A stretch of DNA of 64,000 nt from Rhizoclosmatium globosum. Lineage: Eukaryota > Chytridiomycota > Chytridiomycetes > Chytridiales > Chytriomycetaceae. Positions 12,207-23,963 of the stretch are shown here, piece after piece (within the stretch, counting starts at the first letter, position 1; each line of letters begins with the position of its first letter). The position numbers were made by a program, and so were the translations under genes. Where the stretch lies: the NCBI GenBank assembly GCA_002104985.1, contig MCGO01000070.1, positions 124,001-188,000 on the forward strand. The letters run 5' to 3'. Below the pieces are notes generated by a model that saw nothing but the letters and a program-made list of their open reading frames with translations, had not been told where the DNA came from and did no database searches.

Positions 12207-15200
12207 ATGTCCTACGACCTCACACAGATTCTTCTGCCAGGGAATTGCTACGCGTCAGCGTACACAATTGGGTATCCAATCACAGACTATGGATATTCCT
12301 GTGCCCCACATTTTTATTGCCCAAACTCCACTTCAACAATCGTAAAATCTCTGCCGCAAATATGTTCACCCACTGCAGACTGTATCGCGACTCGTTTGAA
12401 TTCAAAACCATGCACGGTTGAGTTCAAGTTAGGTTTGATCGGGATCTAAATTCCTCCTTCACAGCCTCAGGGCCCATATGAGCCTCAAGCCTGTCCAGCA
12501 GGATATTACTGCCCCACCGTTCAAACCATGTTTCAGTGCCCCAGCGGATATTACTGTCCGATCGGAACCATAACCCCACGATCTTGTCCAACAATGAGCT
12601 CCTGTGGCGCGGGATCCATCGTGCCAACTTACTACGGCGGAATCATCATCTGCTTCATCGTCGACATTGTTTTAGCGATCGCATACTTTGGAATCAAATA
12701 CGGCGGATGGCTCGGGAAAGTGCAAGACGCGACAAACAAACGTAAGACTAAACAAAATGAAAAACGGATCCAAATCGAAGACGCAGAAAAGGGACTTCCC
12801 GTGCCAGACGAAGAACAAGGCCGAGAAAGAAGCCCAAGTGTCCAACCTGTCAATGTCTTGGGCAGGCCCAGCATCGGAGAAATTCAATTGGCACCGGCGG
12901 GAAGTATGGGAGACCTTTCAGGATTTATTGGCGGATTTAGAACAGCTTTGGAAGGGAAAGAAGATGTGTTTATTGACTTCAAGTTTGAAAACCTTGGATT
13001 GAAGCTCAAGGAAGGAAAAACTATCCTGAAAGGCGTGAACGGCTCCATTCGAAGCAAGAGGTTAACTGTAAGTTTTTAATTAAATAATGTGTTTTTCTAA
13101 TCCGATTGTATCAGGCGATCATGGGACCCTCTGGATGCGGAAGTAAGTCCATTCGGGACTCCTCCAGGAGAGTTCCAACTCAATTATTGATAAATAGAGA
13201 CGACATTCATGAGTGTTTTGATGGGCAAAGTTGCGCGTACATCTGGAACATTGTTAATCAACGAAGAAGAATGTGAAATGTGAGCTTCATTCATATGACC
13301 AGAGTGATTTCTATATTTATCTACAATTTAAAACAGGTCCAAATACAAGAAGATCATTGGTTATGTCCCGCAAGAAGATATTATGCTTCGAGAACTCACA
13401 GTTCGAGAGAATATTTATCACTCTGCAAGAACAAGACTTCCGAAGACATGGACCGCTGCTCAAGTCCACAAATACGTCGATGATGTACTCGATGTTTTGA
13501 AGTGAGAAGATATATGTGATGGACCCGATAAACACACTTACTGATTTTTCATTGCTTAGCTTATCCCATGTCCAACACTCTCTCATCGGTTCAGAGACAG
13601 AGCGAGGTGTATCCGGCGGACAAAGAAAAAGAGTCAACATCGGTATGGAACTTGGAGGAGGTGAGAGGATTCGTTCATGGATTCCAATTGTACTGACTGA
13701 TTGCAGTGCCTATCGCCTTGTTTCTTGATGAGCCAACCAGTGGGTAAGTTATATAAGATATTTTTATATCTCTTGCTAATATGGTCTTAGTCTTGACTCA
13801 ACTTCATCATTAAAAGTCGCTGAAATCCTTCGCAAAATCGCGTCGCTCGGATTAACAATCGTGGCCGTCATCCACCAGCCTCGATACGAAATCTTCCAGC
13901 AATTCAACGACATTCTCATGCTTGTACCAGGAGGAAAAACCGCCTACATCGGACCCACCGCCTTCGTCGTCGCCTACTTCAAGGAACTAGGCTACTTTTT
14001 CGACGCGCTTGCAAATCCTGCTGACATCTTGATGGACATTCTCAGCGGAAAAGGAATCAACCAAAAAGGGGATGAAATCTCGCCCGACGGTCTCGTTGAC
14101 AGATGGGAATCGTTTGGACAAGCGTGGGTTGACCAGAAAGTCGCAGCTGATCATGAGAACCAGAAGGGACACTCAGTGGAAGAGAGTCTTGCCTCGACGA
14201 AAGACTTGGAGCTTATTGTTCAGAATCGTGGAGCTCCATTGTTGACACAAATCGGGCTTTGTCATAACCGGTACCTAATCCAGCAGTATCGCCGTGCAGG
14301 AAGTTTGGTGATTGAGATTGGAGTAGCCTCTCTTGCTGGTTTGCTCGTGAGTCTTCTTTCTCAGCCTTTGCTTTAAGTAACGATTGAAATCGTGAATAAT
14401 TAGATGGGAATCGCGATTATGGGACAAAACGGGCAAATCTTTCAAGGAGTGTTTGTTGATCCATATTCAGGCTTGACGCCATCAACTGTTGAATGGTTGA
14501 TTCCACAGCTTGGTATGTGATACTTAATTTTCTTGTTCGAGACTGACAGAAAGATTTCGATAGGTCTCTTGGTTGGAATGGCATGTGGTCTCGCCGGTGC
14601 TCCTGCAGGTGTGAAAGTGTTTGCCGAAGAACAGACTGTCTATTGGAGAGAAGCTGCGAATGGACACAGCAAGCTGGGTTACTTTATCGGAAAGGCAATT
14701 TCGTCCATCTACCGCTTTATTTTGAGCTCGCTACATTTCACTGCAATTTTCGTCGTGTTGGGTCTGCCATCTGCATCTTTTGGATTCATTTACGCTGTCA
14801 TTATGTTACAGTTTTGGAGTGTTTATGGAACTGCCATGATTGTGAGTATGACCGTTAGACGTGAGGATTCGGCGTTGCTTGCTGTCGTTGTTTGTTTGTT
14901 CTGTGCCGTGTTTTGTGGATGTAAGTTTCGATTTAATTTATTGGACCGAAGCTAACTGTGTATTGCAGATGGTCCAACTATTAAGGATAGTTACTCTATG
15001 GGTATCACCTTCCTCTTTGCGATTTCTTACAATCGCTGGGCTATCGAAGCTTGGTATTCACAGGAACTCAACGTATTCCAGGATGTGTATCAAATCTCAG
15101 CCGCTGCTGGTCGTTTTGGATATGTGTTGAACAAAGAGGCCATGAACTTGGGTCTTTGCTTTGTAATTGGATTGGTGTTGAGAATTATTGCGTTTGCATT

Positions 15201-15234
15201 GATGGTTTTGTTGCATCGTGACAAGCAAAAGTAG
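12207..15234 (+). CDS. ABCG-type ABC transporter with N-terminal Cys-rich domain (paralog B)
   Basis: Exons: 12207-12416, 12465-13067, 13115-13142, 13198-13279, 13337-13501, 13560-13660, 13707-13743, 13791-14346, 14404-14512, 14564-14920, 14969-15234; 837 residues. Seven internal exons and the last exon have exactly the same length as in the ABCG at 5509-8476 (28, 82, 165, 101, 37, 109, 357, 266 nt). The domain order is also the same: Cys-rich N-terminus, membrane segment at TYYGGII, ATPase with Walker A GPSGCGKTT, signature VSGGQRKRVNIG, FLDEPTSGLD, then the membrane domain ending HRDKQK. The linker before the ATPase is longer and charged. It is a tandem-duplicate partner of paralog A, with the two LRR genes lying between them. 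Substrate unknown. Confidence 0.94.
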
Positions 15235-15292
15235 CTGTCTTTACTAGATAGGTTAGGTGGAGAGAACTGGTGTTTTATGATATTTTACTTCG

Positions 15293-15298
15293 AATAAA
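15293..15298 (+). terminator. AATAAA poly(A) signal of ABCG paralog B
   Basis: AATAAA lies 58 bases after the stop codon at 15234. Sequence match only. Confidence 0.45.
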
Positions 15299-15475
15299 TT
15301 AGAGTTTTCTTTGAAGACCCCGCTATTCATGCCCAACACAAACGACATGTTAAGTAACAAAAACTATACAGAATCGAACTATTATTATTCTTGGAAAGTG
15401 TCGAAAAAGAAACAAAGGGATAACCGAATCATCCAAGTAAACTCAAATTACATCATCAACATCATACCACCTCCT

Positions 15476-17006
15476 TCAAAACCTTTTTTGATATGACTTT
15501 GGAGTCTGCACCTTGACCCGCTTCCAAGCAACAAGCCCTGCAACACCCACAACACAAACCCCAAACACACCAACAACCCACATCCCAAACCCTTCCAAAA
15601 ACCCACGCTCTCCCGAGAAACTCCCGTTCCTCGTCGATGTTCCTGAATCTTTTCGGATCTTGCGACTGTCTTTGGACGACGCGGCCGCCGCAGAGTCTTT
15701 ACTGGATCCCGGAGGCGTATGTGGCATGCCTGAGGTAGTAACACGGAGGATATTGTGGTTGTCGAATGCGGCGCCGGTGTGGGCTGTGAAACCGAGGTAT
15801 CCAAAGGATGGAAGTGTTACACCCGAGATTTGTGTGCACAGTTCCCACTTGTTTTCGCCCTTGACGTTGAGGAATACCTAGTTTTTGATGAATTAAGGGG
15901 TTGTTGGATTAGTCCCAAAATGAGTATTGATGGATTCAAGATAACGGGTTTACCTTAAGGCTCTCACCAGCAAGGTACTCAACACGAGCAACAGTTCTCC
16001 AGTCACGGTTTCGAAAGTCGTAGGCGGGACAACCACCTGCTTCCCCGCTCTTTCCGTCTGTTTTGAAGTCGTATCCTTTGACACCGTCGCCGAGTTGGAC
16101 AGTCACGTAAGGGAACAGGAAATCGTGTTTTCCATTTTTGAATGTGTCGAAAAAGACGCCGAGTCCTTCCGTGTGGTCTTGGTTTCCAAAGACGGGACCA
16201 GATTGTTGTTTTGTTTTTGTGTCTATGTGAGTGTGTTATTTTACGTGGGGTAATTGTTGGAAGTTGAAATGGAGGTTCTTACACCAGAATGCAAAGCCGT
16301 CTCCGTGGAAGTAGCCTGATCTGCCATGAACTACAAAATCGATATCAATGGACCAGGCATTCGATGCGAGTTGCTGGTTTGACGGTTAATTATATTCAAG
16401 CTGTGGTTTGGTGGAGATTGAGTGGTTGAAACTGTGGGGTTTCACTTTTAAACGCATCTTCTGACGAAGAAAGATTTTATCCTTTCTGTGAGTTCTTTGT
16501 TTCTAAACTAGTTGAATTCGACATACGGTCTGTTACTTCAAACTCCAGACATCATTCTCATAATTCAGCCCATTTGACTCTAGTTCACTAGTCATAGGCA
16601 AGTAAAACAATTTCGAATTCGTTGACGAAGGTATTGAGTGATGTTGACTGGGCGGGACTCGGGCATCACCAACTCCGACTGAGCGACGACAACACAATTG
16701 ACGGCAAAGTATTTTGCGGCAAACAAATGGACAACACACCTGACGAGACCAAAGCCATCCAGCTTGGTTAGGAATCTCGCGGGTCAAAGAGATTGTCTGT
16801 GAATTAATGTCAACGACTGTGTCCCCACCAAAGTCCCAGTATCTGTTGTTGAAAGGAGGAAGATCTGTGGTGAGTTTGGGATTGAGTGAGTTGATTGAGA
16901 TTAAGTAAGCAAACAGAATACCAATAAAAGGCCATTCGATAGAATATGACTTGAGAGGGAACGAGTTGTTTGGAGGCGGGAGGACACTCTGGTGGGTCAA
17001 TTGCAT
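15476..17006 (-). CDS. L-type (legume-like) lectin of the ERGIC-53/VIP36 family
   Basis: Exons on the minus strand: 17006-16922, 16864-16740, 16373-16283, 16222-15954, 15877-15476; 323 residues from the chosen ATG. Family marks are clear: NNRYWDFGGDTVVD, GWLWSRQ, FHGDGFAFWYT, SGPVFGNQDH, GLGVFFDTF, a CPAYDFRNRDW stretch, and a C-terminal membrane helix (MWVVGVFGVCVVGVAGL) followed by a short basic tail ending YQKRF. Such lectins bind high-mannose N-glycans as cargo receptors between ER and Golgi; the tail ends in an aromatic residue as ER-export signals do. The third intron boundary leaves a 366-nt intron, long for this window. No signal peptide precedes the mature domain with this start, so a first coding exon may lie upstream near 17100. 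Confidence 0.88.
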
Positions 17007-17445
17007 TCTTTCTCTTGTTTCTGAGTGAGATTCAAAAACAGGAATCGGACAAAAGAAAGAAATGACGAGTTTGGAAGCCGAGCGGGTTTGTCCACATTCT
17101 TCCTTCTCCTTTGAGACCACCCACTAATCCAACTAATAATCTAATCAAACAAGGCCTGGGTCAGACAAGTGCATTCAGTATTTGACAAGTTGCTCAAGGC
17201 ATCAAGGTGAGACTTGATAGGCAGTCTAAGCACCTCAGCATTCTTAACCTATTCTCTTCTCCTATTCAATCCTATGCACCTTCCTATTATCTATATATAC
17301 TATAGACCAGATGCCAAAAGTCTCTCGTCTCTCGTGACACTTTCCGTCATCGGCCGTTCTTCACCAGTTTGTTACCCATTTGTTACTTTATTCCATCTAC
17401 TTTCTTGTCCTAACTTCAAATTCTCTATTTCCTTCCAAACCACAG
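17007..17445. other. Divergent spacer between the lectin and the BIR gene; likely holds both 5' ends
   Basis: The stretch should contain the first exon(s) of both neighbours. A TATA-like CTATATATAC is at 17291-17300 and an ATG at 17311, in frame with the BIR exon but followed by a stop, so only a weak donor (GTCTCT) would link them. No other gene was seen. Confidence 0.45.
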
Positions 17446-20244
17446 TGGTCCGCCGAAGCAAAGCAAGCACGCGCCGCCTCGTTCACAGCGCCGGTTCTCG
17501 TTGCGCCGGCGAAAGGACGCCGAAAAACGATCCCGGTCGAATGGCCACACTCCGGCGACGCAAACTGGGGCTGCTCCGCTGAAAAGGTGCGTGCGCGTGA
17601 TTGATTGGTACTTGGATTAATGACTGGGCTCAGATTGCGGAAACCGGAATGTTCTTCAAACCGCAAAGTGTCGACGAGAACGATTATGCTCTGTGCCAAT
17701 ACTGTTTGCTCGGTCTTGCGGGCTGGGAATCAACCGATGATCCGGTATTCGAACACAAAAAGCGAAGTCCGGATTGCATCATGTTCAAAGGTCCGCGTGT
17801 CTTTGAGAAACTTGGCCCTTCTGTCATTCAAAGCTTGGTGCGCATCGCTTTGGTTGTTCAGAATCCTCACTTATACTATATTGTTTAATTAGGAGGCTGA
17901 GGCGGCAGAAATGGATAAAGACGAAGTAGAATCAGTTATCGAATTACCTTCAGCTGAACATACTGCTCCCGAACCCACGCCTGCTGTCCCAATAATAAAA
18001 CCTACTACAGCGAAAACTACAGCTTCTAGCACTGCGACCAAAGCAGCAGCGACCACCAAACCCAAAGCTGCCCCAACAACTCGCAAACCTCGCAGCATAT
18101 CTACAACTGCAGCTCCAGTTCCAGCACCAGTTCCAACTCCAGCCCCAATAGAGCCGACAGAACAACCAAATACCAACGAATCTGAATCAGAAGCTCCTCC
18201 GGCAAAAATCACAAAACAATCGACACGCGCACCAAGAGTCTCACGTACAACAAAAGCAACTGCAGCTGCTCCAAAAACAGCAGCGCCTCCTCCAACAATC
18301 ACAGAAGACGAAAGTGAATCTGAACCCGCGGAAAAAGTTTCGGCTACCGTTGTTTCATCTTCAGCTGCTCCGGCTTCTTCCTTTACAATCCCCACAGTTT
18401 CAAATGATGCACGTCCATCTGCTCCTACTTCTCAAAAGTTTAACTTTGTTATTGACCTACCTTCCTATCAACTCGACATTGCTGATGAACCTTTGGAAAC
18501 GGATACTGAGGAGGTACCTTCGAAATTACTGAGCCCGAAACGAAAACGCGAACCACTCAATAATACAGACCACGAGAAGAGTGACGAAGATGACAACGAT
18601 GATGGCGGAAGAAATAAGAAGAAGGGATTCGTTGTTCAGGAAACTCAAATGCCACTGTTCCAAGAAGAGAAAGAGAGGGGCATGATTGTCGTCGAGGACC
18701 TTGTTGATGATACTAAGTCGAGTTGCCCCTCAAATTCAATTCGTGGTATGACATCTCACAAAACACAAGAATTCGCCGATGAAGCATCGGCACCCGCCCC
18801 CGCTCCTGTAAAAGCACCCGCAGTCAAGAAACGGACTACTGCTGCTGCATCAAAAGAAAAGAAAGCTGCATCATCAAAAGCCACAGTTGTGACTGACTCC
18901 ATCACTGAACAACAAGATTCCATGAAACCAGTGAAAGCACCAGCGAAGAAACGCGTTCCGAAAGAAAAAGTGGTTGTTGAATTGAAAAGCGTTGCTTCTG
19001 AAGAGTCCCATTTAGTGGTAGACGTATCACCGGAGCCGGTGCGAGAATCATCCAATGAGCATGTCGGTTCAGCCAATAAGGCTGAAGAGAATGTGTTGGA
19101 TGTTGAACCGGTATCAGATTTAGTACACACAGTTCATGGAAACTCCGTAGCTCAGTCCGATATGGATGTTGATTCTGGTTCACAAACGTCGGAGACTGTC
19201 GAGTCTGTTTCGGAAGAGCCTCCAACTTCGCTTTCAGAGCCGGATTCGGTGGATTCTTGTGTTGACGCAAGTGTTGAAGTCCGTGCGATTGAGGAAAAGG
19301 CTGTGAAACCTGCGAAAATTGTTCCAAAGAAACGTGTCGCTGCTGCGAAAGGAAAGAAAGCTGGTGTTACCGATCAAACAAGTGGTGAAGGCGTTGCTTC
19401 GCAAGCACCTGTACATGCGAAGGATGTGGTATCGAAACCAGACGAGGAAAAACTTGAAAAGACTCAAACCAAGAAACGAGTTACGTCTGCAAAAGAGAAG
19501 AAGGTTGCGGTGGAGCCTGAAGCTCTTGTGCCTGTTCAAGAGCCAATTGCAAGAGCCGCTGCTTCTGTTGTATCTCCTGACATTATCTCTCAGCCCGTTT
19601 CACAACCTCGACTCAATAATGGACTCCCCTTTACGTCGGATGTCCCTACAAATAATGAACAAACCACCAGTACGAAAATTTCAGGTATTAAAAGTATCAA
19701 AACGTCAACCACGGTGGTGGACTACTCCAAAATGATTGACGATTTGGACAACGAACTCCTTCAACACGCTTTTGCAACCGAAATGCCGTCCGCTATTCAA
19801 AAACATCAACCGCAGCCCATGAATTTGAGTATTGTGAGTGAAGACGACCTCTTAGATTGTTACGGAGCAAGTCCCGAGGGTACACCTAAAGCTTCTGCAC
19901 CGCCTGCCGCCGAACCTATAGCTTTCGCATCTAGTAAGCTTCGAAATATCGCAGTCGAAGTTGAAGAAGAGGAGGAGGAGTTCCAAGACGCGTCGGAACA
20001 TCTTTCTATGGACTATACGAACCCAGAAACTATCGTGAGGGAGTTTTGGCCAGCACAGGGAGCCCTTGTCCAGCGCGTTGACTACTTGGATCCTAAAGAG
20101 AGAGGGTTGTCTGTTCGGGAATGGATGCGTAAAGTTGGGGAGACTGAGGTTCTGAGGATTTTGGAAGGTGTCAAAACTGTTTCTGCACTTGTTGAGAGGG
20201 AGGTTGGAAAAGTGAGAGATGAAGTTGAGGATATGGAATGTTGA
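17446..20244 (+). CDS. bir1: BIR-domain protein, Bir1/Survivin family (5' end unresolved)
   Basis: Exons seen: 17446-17586, 17634-17837, 17893-20244; at least 898 residues. The first two exons encode one BIR domain: ARAASF...VEWPH, then AETGMFF, then the zinc-binding set CQYC, GWESTDDP, H and C in EHKKRSPDC. The rest is a long Ala/Thr/Pro/Glu-rich disordered region with basic AKKR segments, then a conserved-looking C-terminus from about residue 770 (VDYSKMIDDLDNEL; FWPAQG; LSVREWMRKVGE). Fungal Bir1 proteins have this layout and act with INCENP and Aurora kinase in the chromosomal passenger complex at centromeres and spindle. Only one BIR is visible; yeast homologs carry two. The first coding exon could not be fixed. 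It converges on the MFS gene, with 32 bases between stops. Confidence 0.85.
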
Positions 20245-20276
20245 CCGATATTTATTAAATAAGAATATTTAGTGGC

Positions 20277-21686
20277 TTATGGTTGGAGGAGAGGTGTTTC
20301 TTCTGTTGTTTCATCAGAAGATTCAACTTCAGAGGATAAGAGAGGCATTGCACCCATTTCCATGGCTGCGACTCCTTCTTTTGAAAGAAATATGAGAGAT
20401 GTCGTTGCTGCGACTGCCATGACAATCGCCATTCCAAAAAATACAGCTTGTGGGAAACTGCCGACAGTCATCTGGTACAACACACTTACAGCGACACTTG
20501 CAAATAATGCAGACACGCTTTCAAAGATCTGAATCGAACCAAGTAATCGACCTTGATGACTTGGAGAAACCATCGTACTCAACAGCGATCGCACAGTCGG
20601 CGCCACAACCGAACCAACCGAATACAACACCGCAACACCTGTAAACACAACTCCATTCGGTGCCAACGCGTACCCAATCTCTCCCATGACTGAAAACCAT
20701 ATCCCAACCCTCAACACAAATACTTCAGTCGCAACCTTCTCTCCACCAATCCACCGCATCAGTCGTGGCAATACACCAACTAGCCATGTTATTTTGAGAA
20801 ACGATCCGAAAAACACGAAACTTCCAACGTCCAAAGAATCCCAGCCGAACCGCTTTGCAGGGTAAAACAGGAACCGGACTTGTAGCCCACTGGTAAGGAT
20901 TGCGAGTGCGATCAAGATGATGATGAGTGTGACAGAGGCTGGGAATTGGGAAATCGCCCCAACGGTTGTTATCGTTCCTTTCACAGAGTCTGTAAAGACC
21001 TGTTGAATTGATTTGTTGTCTCCATGCGGTTTAACAGGTATAGACGGAAAGAAGAATGTTAGATGAACAAGGAGAAGACAGGACAGAATCAGTTGTATAG
21101 TGAACACAGTTGTGAACCCGTATTCCTTTGCGATGAGTCCACTGAGAAGCGGAGCGAGGCACGCTGAGAGGGCTAACACACTGTCCAAGTACATGAAATA
21201 CTTTGTTCGTTTGAGAGGCTCTGTGGTATCGACAATGTAAGCCAAGCACGACATCCTTATGAGCGGGATTCCTCCGCATAGACCAAACAATGTATACACT
21301 CCATAGAATAGGTATAGAGGAACTTCAGTGGTTGAGGCATATAGATAAGCGGCAGATAATATACAGAGTGATACAGTTGCTGAAAACATGGCTGCTTTCC
21401 TCCCGAACACGTCAACGAAATGGCCGCTAACAATCAAAGCGCATATTCCGGGTATTTCTTGAAACACGTGGAATGATATTGCCCAGGAGGCTGCAATTGC
21501 TTGTACATCTCCTCGTTGCGAACATGTTTCGTAATCATCTTCAAGCGTAGTGGTTGTGCCATTGAGCTCCTTGCAGACAGTTACAATGAGAAGCTCTTGG
21601 AATGGCAATACACCGAGCATGATTGGGAAAATGAGGAGGAAGAGCACTAAGAGTCCATGGATGGGATGAGGCGTGAAAACTGGCAT
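20277..21686 (-). CDS. Major facilitator superfamily transporter
   Basis: A single uninterrupted frame of 469 residues, the only large intronless gene here besides the DJ-1-like one. About 12 hydrophobic segments are visible, with an MFS motif-A-like GHFVDVFGRKAAM between helices 2 and 3 and a long central loop around residues 205-225. The C-terminus ends EETPLLQP, an acidic dileucine-type sorting signal that suggests a vacuolar or endosomal location. The overall shape is closest to the DHA1/TetA-like and SLC46-like groups; the substrate cannot be stated. A 20-residue loop after helix 1 with two Cys probably faces the lumen or outside. Confidence 0.85.
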   Translation of the reverse strand: MPVFTPHPIHGLLVLFLLIFPIMLGVLPFQELLIVTVCKELNGTTTTLEDDYETCSQRGDVQAIAASWAISFHVFQEIPGICALIVSGHFVDVFGRKAAMFSATVSLCILSAAYLYASTTEVPLYLFYGVYTLFGLCGGIPLIRMSCLAYIVDTTEPLKRTKYFMYLDSVLALSACLAPLLSGLIAKEYGFTTVFTIQLILSCLLLVHLTFFFPSIPVKPHGDNKSIQQVFTDSVKGTITTVGAISQFPASVTLIIILIALAILTSGLQVRFLFYPAKRFGWDSLDVGSFVFFGSFLKITWLVGVLPRLMRWIGGEKVATEVFVLRVGIWFSVMGEIGYALAPNGVVFTGVAVLYSVGSVVAPTVRSLLSTMVSPSHQGRLLGSIQIFESVSALFASVAVSVLYQMTVGSFPQAVFFGMAIVMAVAATTSLIFLSKEGVAAMEMGAMPLLSSEVESSDETTEETPLLQP

Positions 21687-21796
21687 TGAAATTCTCGTGC
21701 CACAAATAGATTACTTTGAATACAAAAACGGTAACTGATAGAATTTATTTACTGCACAATAGAGAACGATTCAATGAATGTTACTCATAGAAGAAT

Positions 21797-23963
21797 TTAG
21801 TACTGGTACTTGACTGGAGCTGGCTTGACGTACTTGAAGTCGTTGGTCTTGTACAAAGTAGCAGACTTACAGTAGTCAGAGTAACCAGAGGATGGAGTGA
21901 AGTGGGATCCGTATGGAGCAACCAAACCAGAGCCATCGGCAGCAGTAAGTGGCTGACCTGGGAAACAGCACTCAGCAGTCTTCTGGCCTGGGGAGCTGTT
22001 GTTGTCACAGTACTCTGGGCGGAAGACAAAGTTTTCACCGTTTCCGAGGTAAGAAAGGTCAGCAGAAGCGATACCCTTCTCGTTGATGAGGGAGGCACGG
22101 AAACGGTCCAAACGGGTGGCAGTGTTGTCGTTTCTGGCAATGTTGGACCAGTAACGCTCAGCAACGGCGGCAATACGTGGGAAGACGTAACGGTCAAGGT
22201 TGTGGCGCTAAATTAATTCAAGAGGTTAGATATGAAGTTTTATGAAGATTAAATCGCGTCAGTTACCTTGACAGTCTCAGACCACAAAGCACCGAATCCT
22301 CCCTTAACGGTGGCCTTGGCCTTGTCAGTGAGTCCGGCAAGTGGATCGTAGTCGTAGATGAGAGTCCAGTTGTGCCATTGACCAGCAAAGGTCTTGAAAC
22401 CATCAAGGTTGTAGGCGGTTGGTGGGTTGTTTCTCTCAAAGTCGGAAGAGCACCAGTGAGCAGATGGGGAGCAGTCAAAGTAGTAGTAGTCAGATGGAGC
22501 AAGAACAATGTTGGTGAAACCCTTGGCAGCAGCGTTGTTGACAGTGTCAGCAACTGGTCCAGTCCAGACAGTGATCAAGGAATCCTTCTTGATGATGTCA
22601 TCAACTCCGTAAGCCCAGGCAACCTCGTCCCAAGCTCCGAGAGTCTTTCCTCCAAGCATGTTTTGGAGTCTGGCATCAAAGTTTCTCATCATTGGGGTCA
22701 AGAGAGCGGTAGAGTCGAAAGAATCGTAGTTGTCTGGGACAAGTCCGTAAGCTCTGGTGTTCTATTCAAACATATTAGAAATTAGCTGCAAATTACAAAT
22801 ACTGTTGTTAACTTACAATCTCGTCGTGTCCCATGTGGATAACTGGGTCCTTGAACCATGAACCGACTTCGTTGATGAGCTGGTCAAGAATTTGAAGAGC
22901 CTTCTCTTGACGGACATCAAGCTGTCCACAAGGTGGCTGGTTACAGTAGTTACGTCCCCACCATACGACACCACCAACGCAATCGTTGGTCTCCGCATTG
23001 ACTGGAACAGTCTGGTTCGAGCACATGGCGTTGGTAGCGAACGAGTTACCGTCCCATGGAGAGTGGTTCCATGAAGAAACAATGTTCTGGTCAATCCATC
23101 CCAAAACGGCGTTGTGTCCTGGAGTCTCAAACTCTGGAATAACACGAATGTTGCGGTCAAACGCGTACTGGACGATGCCTTGGATATCAGCCTGAGTGTA
23201 AATCTTCAAGGAACCGTCGGCGTTCTTGTAAGCCGCGTTCTTGTGGACCTGTGGGTAAGTCTTCCACTCAATTGGGAAAGACTGAGAGTCAAAGATGTGC
23301 CAGTGGAAGACGTTGAGCTTGGCAGCAGCCAAACCATCAATGATACGCTTGATGTCCTCGACTGGGAAGAAGTTACGGGCAGTGTCCAACATGAAACCAC
23401 GGTATGGGAAAGCTGGCTTGTCGTTCACGGTGGCAAGGACGAGCTTTCCGTCAGCAGTGATGAGCTGGGACAAAGTTTGGAGACCGTACTGAACTCCGAC
23501 CTTAGAGTTGGCTAATTGTTGTGTCAGATTAAATCGAGGAAGACAACATAAATTATAAATAAGTACCAGAGATGGTAGCACCAGTGGCAGTAATGTCCAA
23601 AGTGTAAGACTCGTCAGCCTTTGGCAAGTCCTCAGGTCCAGAGACGGACCAACCGTTGTTGCTAACAACATTGGCGGTAACTGGGAACTTCTTTCCAACT
23701 TTTCCACCCTTAGCGGTGAAAGAACCAACAAGAGAAGCGACAGCTGGGTCAGTAGCGACGTTCAAAATGTTGGAGGTGACAGCAAAACCTCCAATAGCAA
23801 CGGAGGACTTCTTGTCAACAACCTAATTCGAAATAACATAAGTTTCAAACATCAATTAACATAGCATGAATATACGAACCTGGTTTGGCAATGGCCAAAG
23901 GTAGTCGGAGGCAGTGAGGGCTGAGACTGAAGCAGCCAATGCAATGAGGGAGACGAATTGCAT
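21797..23963 (-). CDS. Secreted beta-N-acetylhexosaminidase (GH20)
   Basis: Minus-strand exons: 23963-23880, 23822-23567, 23511-22817, 22761-22267, 22207-21797; 646 residues. The N-terminus (MQFVSLIALAASVSA) is a signal peptide. The GH20 fold is shown by RGFMLDTARNFFPV, LNVFHWHIFDSQSFP, RVIPEFETPGH, the catalytic Asp-Glu pair in HMGHDE (residues 343-344), LGAWDEVAW and a C-terminal WSETVK...AERYWSN stretch. It removes terminal GlcNAc from chitooligosaccharides or glycans. One oddity: most family members read H-x-G-G-D-E; here the second Gly is His. A Cys-rich C-terminal extension follows the barrel (CDNNSS...CCFPGQ...YCKS). The enzyme would complement the GH18 chitinase at 47140-49127. Confidence 0.94.

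Noticed and set aside
17889..18395. Minus-strand ORF of 168 residues, Ala/Val/Gly-rich
   Set aside because: It lies antisense to the low-complexity region of the BIR gene and mirrors its composition; no motif.
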